Shown here piece after piece: positions 54,001 to 64,000 of a DNA stretch of 64,000 nucleotides. Source of the DNA: CAWAHD01 sp963781785 (GTDB taxonomy: Bacteria; Planctomycetota; Planctomycetia; Isosphaerales; Isosphaeraceae); contig CAWAHD010000002.1 in NCBI GenBank assembly GCA_963781785.1, positions 5,394,001 to 5,458,000 on the forward strand, written 5' to 3'. Each line of letters begins with the position of its first letter. Within the stretch, counting starts at the first letter, position 1. Below the pieces are notes generated by a model that ran no database searches, was not told where the DNA came from, and saw only the letters and a list, made by a program, of their open reading frames with translations. A program made the position numbers and the translations under genes.

Positions 54001-55657
54001 CACCATAGTTCGACCAGCTTGCCAGGGCACCATTGCTGCCGATGGCAGCCACCGAGATGACGTTCGGGTATTGCGCAGAGTACGAGGCTGGGGCAAAGAA
54101 AGTGGTGTCGTCATCTGCACCATTGTTGCCGGCGGCCGCGACGATGATTACCCCATTCTCGTCGGCGTATTGAATCGCTGATTCGATCGTGGGGTCAATC
54201 CCTGTCCCTCCCCAACTGGCATTGATCACCCTGGCACCGTGAAGCACCGCGTAGTCGATTGCCTCGGCAGCCGCGGTATCGGTCCCGCTGCCTGAGGAAT
54301 CGAGGAACGCCACCGGCATGATCTGTGCGTTCCAGACCAGCCCGGCGCCCCCGATCGAGTTGTCAGTCATTTCACCGATCTCGCCCGCGGTGAATGTACC
54401 ATGGCCATTGCCATCGATCGGGTTATTCGTGTCGTTGACGAAGTTCCAGCCGATCAAGTCTTCGGGGTCCGCTGTGTCGCCGTCCTGAGTGGTCGGCGCA
54501 TTGGGATTTACCCAGCCGCCGGCACTCGTTGAAGCGAGGACGTCCGCCCCGGTGATAATGCCATCGCCGTTGGTATCTTCGATCTTGCCGGGCCCCTGGT
54601 TGACCGGACTATTCAGATCGGTGAACGTGATTACTCCGTTGTTATAGACATCCGTCAGGTTACCCATCACGCTTGCGGGGATCTCAGGCTGGTTGAGCCA
54701 GAGGTTGTCATAGATATCGGGAAGGTTGTAATTGAGGCCGGTATCAACGTCGGCGACGATCACCGCATCCGAACCGGTCGTGACGTTCCAGGCTGCGGGC
54801 GCATTGACGCCCCAGGTGCCGTCCAACTGCCACTGGCTGCCATTAACATAGCCGGGATCCGTGGGCACCGTGAGGATCCCGACTGTTTGAACTGGCTGGG
54901 CGTATTTGACCGCCGGGATGGTCGAGAGACCCCTGATCAGGTTGCTCATATCGGCGGTTGGCCCTTCGACCGTATAAAGCCCGGAGATCGTCGTCCTGGC
55001 GACAGTCGAACCGTCGGCCGCGACGATCGATCTCAGTTGTGCCAGCGCCCCACTCGTATCGGGTTGGAGCTCAACATTCAAGGTCTCCTGGGAAGCAACC
55101 GGGTACGACGGAGACAATGTCTTCACGGGCACGACATTCGTCGTGCTCTGATCTGAAACAGACTGAGACTGTGTCAGGGACTGTGAAGTATTGCCGGTCT
55201 GGTTTATGACCGTTTGCTCGATCGTCGCCTGTGGTGGGGCCGCGGTCGCATCGTAGGGCGCTATTACCTCATCGTGATCATGGCGCCGTCGAGCTTCCTC
55301 AAGTATCTTCGGTCGACCTGAGTGAGTGGCAAGCTTCGTTGCTTTGGGCTCGAAATGAAGAGATTGGTGATGTCTGCCCGTCACTTCGGATAATGCCTGA
55401 GCGAATTCATGATCTCTGCTGCTGCCCCCAGCCCCGAGAATTCTGATCTCGCTTGGCAGATTGAGAAGGTGATCAATCCGAAGAGCGCTTACGGCTAAAA
55501 GCGTCCTCGCCTCGAGATGATCAACGGTTAATTGTTGTCGTGCCGCAGATCGCCATCGGCGTGATATCGCCAGACTTGTTCGACGGCCTCGGTTCCAGTC
55601 GATGACGCAGCAATTCTCAGCCTGAATCTGGATTGGATGCTGGGATCGGTGGGACAC
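50978..55657 (-). CDS. Giant secreted subtilisin-family (S8) protease with Ig-like repeats
   Basis: 1559 codons. The N-terminus has the planctomycete motif VDHLEARTLLAVSAL in place of a classical signal peptide. The S8 domain has catalytic Asp (~305) in VIVADVDTGLNYN, His (~418) in GNGHGTFTAGEIG, Asn in VVAAAGNNGADDD and Ser (~582) in VSGTSMAAPMVTG. A dockerin-like insert sits between Asp and His (DTNGDGIITGADVLAS). The C-terminal half is Ig/cadherin-like repeats (TVTAYDQYGNVATGYTGTVS, SITVTDSTT) and two copies of a 266-residue module containing DNRGRSEQIQITSAATK. The end, SSWRRLRGSP, is out of register with the repeats because the gene runs into a foreign fragment at about 51010. Likely a cell-surface protease or adhesin. 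Confidence 0.87.
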   Translation of the reverse strand: MSHRSQHPIQIQAENCCVIDWNRGRRTSLAISRRWRSAARQQLTVDHLEARTLLAVSALRIDHLLNLPSEIRILGAGGSSRDHEFAQALSEVTGRHHQSLHFEPKATKLATHSGRPKILEEARRRHDHDEVIAPYDATAAPPQATIEQTVINQTGNTSQSLTQSQSVSDQSTTNVVPVKTLSPSYPVASQETLNVELQPDTSGALAQLRSIVAADGSTVARTTISGLYTVEGPTADMSNLIRGLSTIPAVKYAQPVQTVGILTVPTDPGYVNGSQWQLDGTWGVNAPAAWNVTTGSDAVIVADVDTGLNYNLPDIYDNLWLNQPEIPASVMGNLTDVYNNGVITFTDLNSPVNQGPGKIEDTNGDGIITGADVLASTSAGGWVNPNAPTTQDGDTADPEDLIGWNFVNDTNNPIDGNGHGTFTAGEIGEMTDNSIGGAGLVWNAQIMPVAFLDSSGSGTDTAAAEAIDYAVLHGARVINASWGGTGIDPTIESAIQYADENGVIIVAAAGNNGADDDTTFFAPASYSAQYPNVISVAAIGSNGALASWSNYGVTSVQLAAPGVSVYSTLSNGNYGTVSGTSMAAPMVTGTIALVEAAHPSWTMSQVIDAVLDTVTPDPALLGKTATGGVVNAGAAVANTDGPYVVSGSPDGSINSTNGFSSVQLTFNEEINPATFTGSQVILSGPGGMIPTSDVSVTPVNGSNDHEFRVSFPAQTAAGTYTLTVGPSIQDWYGNEMNQNKNGVNGEISDAFTETIRLTGPGSSDLLSITGVPAVTGAGTSENFTLTALSPDGGTDTGYVGTVAFTSTDTQAIRPADYTFTPNDDGIRTFTVTFKTAGTESITATDSVNPAIVGTEDNITVTPGTAESLKVTGFPTIDTTGVAETFTVTADDAYGNTATGYVGTVQFTSSDSKAVLPTSYHFTPEDQGTYTFTATLKTVGTQSITVTDSTTTSITGTEPNITVKPASAYLFSISGFPNPATAGTAGNFTVTAYDQYGNVATGYTGTVSFTSTDSKAALPTSYTFTSTDAGIHLFTATLNSVGTQSIDATDSAAATITGSISVTVDTVTSALLIKQDATTQGNWMGAYGSQGFNIIGNATSYPSYATITPANELNYTWAASTTDPRALEDASGNSRIAACWYATTSFTVNVNLTDGQPHDVALYALDFDNRGRSEQIQITSAATKAVLDTETVSNFSGGVYLQWELSGNVVITIKALAGPNAVLSGLFFDPPLTTDHLGVASQSTATAGTPQSVTVTALTPDGGTDTGYTGTIQLASSDPKAVLPASYTFTSTDAGTHVFSATLNTVGTQSIVATDSATATITGSISVTVDAAGTSALFIKQDATTQGNWMGAYGSQGCNIIGNATSYPSYATITPANELNYTWTASTTDPRALEDASGNSRIAACWYVTTSFTVDVNLTDGQPHDVALYAVDFDNRGRREQIQITSAATKAVLDTETVSNFSGGVYLQWELSGNVVITIKTLAGPNAVLSGIFFDPPLTTDQLSAPSLSTVTAGTLQSFSVTALSPDGGTDTGYAGTIQFAGSDSQTLFPSSWRRLRGSP
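51060..52654. repeat. Tandem 798-bp duplication inside the subtilase gene
   Basis: The segment starting near 51060 is repeated at an offset of 798 bases (for example GGTCGGTCGTCAAGG at 51157 and 51955), with only scattered substitutions and one 3-base gap near 52460. The unit is 266 codons and contains one Ig-like repeat plus one carbohydrate-binding-like module. The low divergence shows a recent duplication. Confidence 0.85.
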
Positions 55658-55975
55658 GACGGTGTGGCTCCCTGGTTCTCTTTCCTCTCAGCAACAAGAT
55701 GACCAGGTTATCTCCCGCGTCGGAGCAGACTGGCCCAACCCGAATCCCCGCCTTTCTTACCGGCGTGGATTCATCAATTGCCGAGCTCTCACAAAAAGCC
55801 GTGAGTCGAACAACGAAGCATCATGAACAGTGAGAAGTTCAAGAAGTTATCATAGGCGATCCAAGACGAAGAAAGAAAGAGTGTACTGGTGTATCAACGC
55901 GGCTTGGTTTCGGTGGAGTTCGTGGTAATTCCCGAATCGCGGTTTGCGTTCATGTTGGCACACCGTGCTATGGCG
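55658..55975. other. Promoter-containing intergenic region
   Basis: About 320 bases upstream of the subtilase gene. It is noticeably more AT-rich than the surroundings, as expected for promoters. No open frame of convincing composition and no repeat is visible. Confidence 0.35.
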
Positions 55976-56236
55976 TCAGAACTTCGGTGGAAATGATCGT
56001 CTAAAACGAGGCTGTCGCAGCGTGAGAATCTGCTCATCTGTCTTGTTCTGGGGCCGAGCGCCGCGCTTGCAGTTTTCGTCGGCCGCCTCGTATACCGCGA
56101 CGGCAGCCTTAGCCATGAGGTGCATGGTCTGCTGTGACGGCAGGAGCGGAAGCCGTTTCAGTCCCATATCCAGGATGACTTCGACGACGGCTTTCTCGAT
56201 TCGTTTCTCAAGCTTGCGGACCGTTTTCTCGTCCAT
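55976..56236 (-). CDS. Small conserved-looking hypothetical protein
   Basis: 86 residues: MDEKTVRKLEKRIEKAVVEV, then LPLLPSQQTMHLMAKAAVAV and a basic tail. The helical, charged composition and a clean ATG support coding. I recall similar short proteins in planctomycete genomes but no function. It lies between the subtilase gene and rpoC on the same strand as both. Confidence 0.55.
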   Translation of the reverse strand: MDEKTVRKLEKRIEKAVVEVILDMGLKRLPLLPSQQTMHLMAKAAVAVYEAADENCKRGARPQNKTDEQILTLRQPRFRRSFPPKF

Positions 56237-56695
56237 CGGTCAGGGCCCTTCTGCACATGGGGATTACGAACGTGCGCACCAGATAGTTGATTCTCTGCGT
56301 TTTGGGCTTTGTCCTCCCGTACTCTCAATTCGTTCCGTGGGTTGTCGAGCACGGTCTGGATGGACGGCTTTTCGTTCGCGAATTGTTCTCCAATCGGATC
56401 GGGGGATTCTTCGGCCTGGACGTGCCGGAAATCACTTCCCGGAAGGCTTCCGGCGAAGGACCACGTTGTGGCGAGGTCTCATGACCTTGCCACGCGCGCT
56501 GACGGCCGGTCTCCGGCGCCGGGGGATCGGAAGGAGACCTCCGGTCCAGTGGACGGCGCCGACCCTTCGGGTGCCCGGAGACCCGCGCCGAACCGTGACT
56601 CCGATCCTGCCCACGGCGGCGACTCTTTGGGTGCCCGCGGGCCGGAGCCCGCGGAGTCGCGCCTGACCGTCAAGCGGGGCCCGCTGGGAAAGGCT
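56237..56695. other. Intergenic region downstream of rpoC with degenerate direct repeats
   Basis: About 460 bases. Near rpoC, two copies of a motif like CTTTGGGTGCCCG occur about 62 bases apart (around 56565-56580 and 56627-56640), embedded in GC-rich sequence. No gene is supported. The region probably serves as the rpoC 3' untranslated and termination zone. Confidence 0.4.
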
Positions 56696-60967
<4,272 letters not shown>

Positions 60968-61689
60968 GAGACACTCTCCTCTGCACGTTCTCGGTCGTGC
61001 CGAAGTGGACTGATTGGTGGGTGAAAGCCGTGGCTCGCCCGACCCCGCCAAACTCGGGCCGGCGACCCGGGTGTCTTCTGCTCAGCTTGATTCAACTCGC
61101 GTTGTATTCCGGGCGGTGGGGCGCGATCGGCAGCCAGCTCCCGATCGCCTCATTCATTTCATCCAATAAAAAACCCGCGCGCAGATCTTCGGGCCATGCC
61201 TCGAGAGCCGCCGCGGCCGAACCGGTCCTCCCGGACCAAAAACACCCAACCGGTCCCCTCCTTGACCGGGCTTTTGTGGAGACTCCGACATCCAGACTCG
61301 AATTCTTGACCTTGACAATGGGGGCGCAGACGAAGCCCCTGTCGCGGCGCAGTCGGCTTCCGGTGGAGTCGCATCCAGTCATCCTACGCAAGATTCAAAC
61401 CAATTCCAAGAAAAATCTTCTTGACAGCCAAACTTTTTTGACGGTAATGCCGCGCTTACTGAACTTTTGTATCGAAACATCACCACGTTGCGTCGTTTTA
61501 TTCCCCCCTTGCGAAGGGGGGGGTAAGGGGGGTGGTCAGGGCACCGCCAGTCACATGGCCGCCGCGCTTTCCCGGTTCTTCGATGTCCAAGGCCGCCGCC
61601 CCACCCCCCCTGGCCCCCCTTCGCAAGGGGGGGGAAAGGATCGCTCGCCTCAACACCAAGTTTTCGCTGGCACAGAGCAGGCTCGCCGG
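60968..61689. other. Unusually long rpoB-rpoC spacer
   Basis: 722 bases separate the rpoB stop (61690) from the rpoC start. In most bacteria these genes are nearly contiguous. The spacer has AT-rich stretches (around 61390-61500) and a large inverted repeat at 61501-61637. Open frames here are noise-like. It may contain a promoter for rpoC. Confidence 0.6.
61501..61637. repeat. G/C-tract inverted repeat between rpoB and rpoC
   Basis: The left arm (61501-61536) contains CCCCCCTTGCGAAGGGGGGG followed by TAAGGGGGG; the right arm (61600-61637) is its imperfect reverse complement, with CCCCCCTTCGCAAGGGGGGG. Each arm is itself palindromic. About 60 bases lie between. This looks like a small mobile or MITE-like intergenic element, of a kind I recall as dispersed in planctomycete genomes. 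Confidence 0.65.
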
Positions 61690-64000
61690 TTAGACCCGCT
61701 TCTTTTCGAGTTGCATGTTGAGCCCGAGGCCGCGGATCTCATTGGTGAGGACGTCGAAGCTGGCGGGGGTGCCGGCTTCGAGGGTGTTTTCGCCCTTGAC
61801 CATGCTTTCGTAGATCTTGGTGCGTCCCTCGACGTCATCCGATTTGACGGTGAGGAGCTCTTGCAGGATGTAAGCGGCACCGTAAGCCTCCAGCGCCCAG
61901 ACTTCCATCTCGCCGAACCGCTGGCCGCCGAACCGGGCCTTGCCGCCCAGGGGCTGCTGTGTAATGAGCGAGTAGGGGCCGGTCGCACGAGCGTGGATCT
62001 TGTCGTCGACCAGGTGGTGGAGCTTGAGCATGTAGATGTAACCGACGGTCACCCGCTGATCGAACTTGTCGCCGGTGCGGCCGTCGTAAAGGACGGCCTT
62101 GCCGTTTTCGGGCAGGCCGGCGTCTTTCAAGCATTGGCGGATCGTCTCCTCGCTGGCGCCGTCGAACACGGGGCAGATGGCCTGGAACCCGAGCTTGGCG
62201 GCGGCCCAGCCCAGGTGAGTTTCGAGGATCTGGCCCACGTTCATACGGCTGGGGACGCCCAGGGGGTTCAAGAGGATCTCGACGCCGGTGCCGTCCTCGA
62301 GGAAGGGCATGTCCTCTTCGGGCAGGATCTTGGCGATAACGCCCTTGTTGCCGTGGCGGCCCGCCATCTTGTCGCCGACGGAGATCACGCGCTTGGTGGC
62401 GATATACACCTTTACCATCTGGAGCACGCCCGAGGGGAGTTCATCGCCGCGCTTGAGGCTGTTGATCCGCCGCTCTTTCTCATCCTTGAGGGCTTCGATG
62501 CGCGGGGCGTACTGGCGGACCGCCGCGCGGGCCTTGGTGAGGGCGTCGCCGCTGCGGATGTCGAGCGCGTCGAGCTTGAACTTATCGCTTTCCTCAATCA
62601 GGTCCTTGGGGTCCTTGGAGCGGCCCAGAGGCTTGCCGGTCGACGGATCGGAGACGGGACCGCCGACGGCTTCCTCGAGCGCCTTGATCAACTGCTTGTA
62701 TTCATCGGCAATCCGCACGTTCTCGGCGGATTCGGTGTCCTTGAGCTCTTTCTCGAACAGCTTGCGCTCGTCTTCGCTCAAGCTCATGCGGCGGCTGAAC
62801 CGCTGGGTGTTGATGACGATGCCCTCGACGCCGGAAGGGACCTCGAGCGAGTCGTTCTTGACGTCCTCGCCCGCGCGGCCGAAGATTGCGTGCAACAGCT
62901 TCTCTTCGGGGGTCAGCTCGCTCTTGCTCTTGGGAGCGACCTTGCCGACCAGGATGTCGCCGGGCTTGACGTAGGTACCGATCTGCACCACGCCGTTGTC
63001 GTCCAGGTTGCGCAGCGCCTTTTCCGACACGTTGGGGATGTCGCGGGTGAACTCTTCGCGGCCCAGCTTGGTCTCGCGGATCTCGATCTCGAACTCCTCG
63101 ATGTGAATCGAGGTATAAACATCGTCGCGCACCAGCTTCTCGCTGATGATGATCGCGTCCTCGAAGTTGTAGCCGTCCCAGGCCATGAACGCCACCAGGA
63201 CATTGCGCCCCAGCGACAGCTCGCCCTTGTAGGTCGAGGCGCCGTCGGCCAGGATCTCGCCCTGCTTGACCTTCTGGCCGACCTGGATCACCGGCTTTTG
63301 ATTCAAGCAGGTCCGCTCGTTCAAGCCGACGTACTTGCGCAATTTGTAGATATGGATGTGGTCGAGAATGATGCGGTTGGAGTCGACGTAGGTGACGGTG
63401 CCGTCCTCGGCCGCCCTCACGACCATGCCCGAATTGATGGCGACGGAGCGCTCCAGCCCGGTCGCGACGATCGGGGGCTCTGGAGATCAACAGCGGCACG
63501 GCCTGGCGCTGCATGTTCGAGCCCATCAAGGCGCGGTTGGCGTCGTCGTGCTCGAGGAACGGGATCAACCCGGCCGACACGCCCACCATCTGCTTGGGCG
63601 AGATGTCCATGAACTGGATCTGGTCGAGCGTCACGGACACGAAATCGGTCTGGTACCGGGCAGTGAGGGTCGAGACCTTGAGCTTGCCATGGTCGTCGAC
63701 GGGCGTGTCGGCGGGGGCAAGGTAGGCTTCGCTTTCCTCGTCGGCGCGCATCCAGACGACGGTATCGGTTGCCTTGCCGCTCTTGATCTTGCGATACGGG
63801 GTGATCAGGAACCCGTATTCATCGACGCCGCCGTAGATGCCGAGCGAGCTGATGAGTCCGATGTTGGTTCCCTCGGGGGTTTCGATGGGGCAGATGCGGC
63901 CGTAGTGCGAGATATGGACGTCGCGGACTTCGAAGCCGGCGCGTTTGCGGTTCAAGCCCCCGGGGCCCAGGGCGCTCAGCCGGCGCTCGTGGGTCAACTG
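61690..64000 (-). CDS. rpoB: DNA-directed RNA polymerase subunit beta, 3' part, one frameshift
   Basis: The gene enters the window at 64000 and ends with TAA at 61690. Landmarks from the upstream side: the rifampicin-pocket region THERRLSALGPGGLNRKRAG and ISHYGRICPIETPEGTNIGL, then LMGSNMQRQAVPLL, where the frame breaks. It resumes as SPEPPIVATGLERSVAINSG, continues GYNFEDAIIISEKLV, HGNKGVIAKILPEEDMPFLE, NPLGVPSRMNVGQILETHLG and ends MQLEKKRV. A single extra base near 63480 explains the break. Because rpoB is essential and all motifs on both sides are intact, this is almost certainly a sequence error. Rifampicin-site residues look standard. Confidence 0.95.

Noticed and set aside
61092..61391. 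Minus-strand frame of 99 codons in the rpoB-rpoC spacer
   Set aside because: Arg/Ser/Gly-rich composition, no ribosome site, no recognisable pattern; the spacer is better explained by the inverted-repeat element and regulatory sequence.
60997..63612. An 871-codon plus-strand open frame opposite rpoB and the spacer
   Set aside because: Same mirror effect. Its start lies in non-coding spacer and the rest is antisense to conserved rpoB.

Overview
GC-rich DNA from a planctomycete, most likely of the Isosphaeraceae type. Evidence: two Ser/Thr kinase genes with a DWG (not DFG) magnesium motif, one transmembrane helix and a TPR ectodomain; a giant secreted subtilase whose N-terminus carries the planctomycete surface-protein motif LEARTLLA; Tat-dependent Gfo/Idh oxidoreductase and glycosidase genes; and a multicopy small membrane-protein family that I associate with this group from memory.

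Layout. 0-7 kb: the end of a TolC-like gene, a lipoprotein-like unknown, a secreted lamin-G/beta-propeller protein, a broken tandem acetyl-xylan-esterase-like gene and an SPFH protein. 7-15.7 kb: two tandem kinase-TPR paralogues sharing a 1081-bp identical tract, plus a LysR regulator. 16.1-30.7 kb: a same-strand run of Nudix hydrolase, giant HEPN-STAND-TPR protein, second short HEPN-STAND-TPR protein, APH-like kinase-fold protein, HD phosphohydrolase and MFS transporter, with tight spacing or overlaps. This is my candidate for an undescribed conflict or signalling system. 30.7-44.5 kb: ordinary accessory metabolism (M19 dipeptidase, SMP-30 protein, GH5/HEAT/Gfo-Idh operon, PhoU, glycosyltransferase, BNR protein, GMP reductase, TolC). 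44.6-56.2 kb: a scarred region with a CAAX-protease remnant, a proline-rich ADP-ribosyltransferase-like candidate, a chimeric DUF1254/DUF1214 locus, a sulfotransferase, and a subtilase with a large internal duplication whose 3' end runs into a gene fragment. 56.7-64 kb: rpoC and the 3' part of rpoB, separated by an unusually long spacer holding an inverted repeat.

Caution. About a dozen genes, including the essential rpoB, are split by single-base indels, several next to homopolymers or G/C-rich runs. Many apparent pseudogenes are therefore probably sequence errors. Where I can reconstruct one protein across frames I say so and give the approximate break.

How the genes fit together. The kinases are likely membrane sensors. 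The 16-29 kb run looks like one regulated complex: an RNase-type HEPN effector tied to a STAND switch and TPR sensor, with kinase-like and phosphohydrolase partners. The 30-37 kb genes suit degradation of plant or algal polysaccharide. No tRNA, rRNA, CRISPR array or transposase was recognised.
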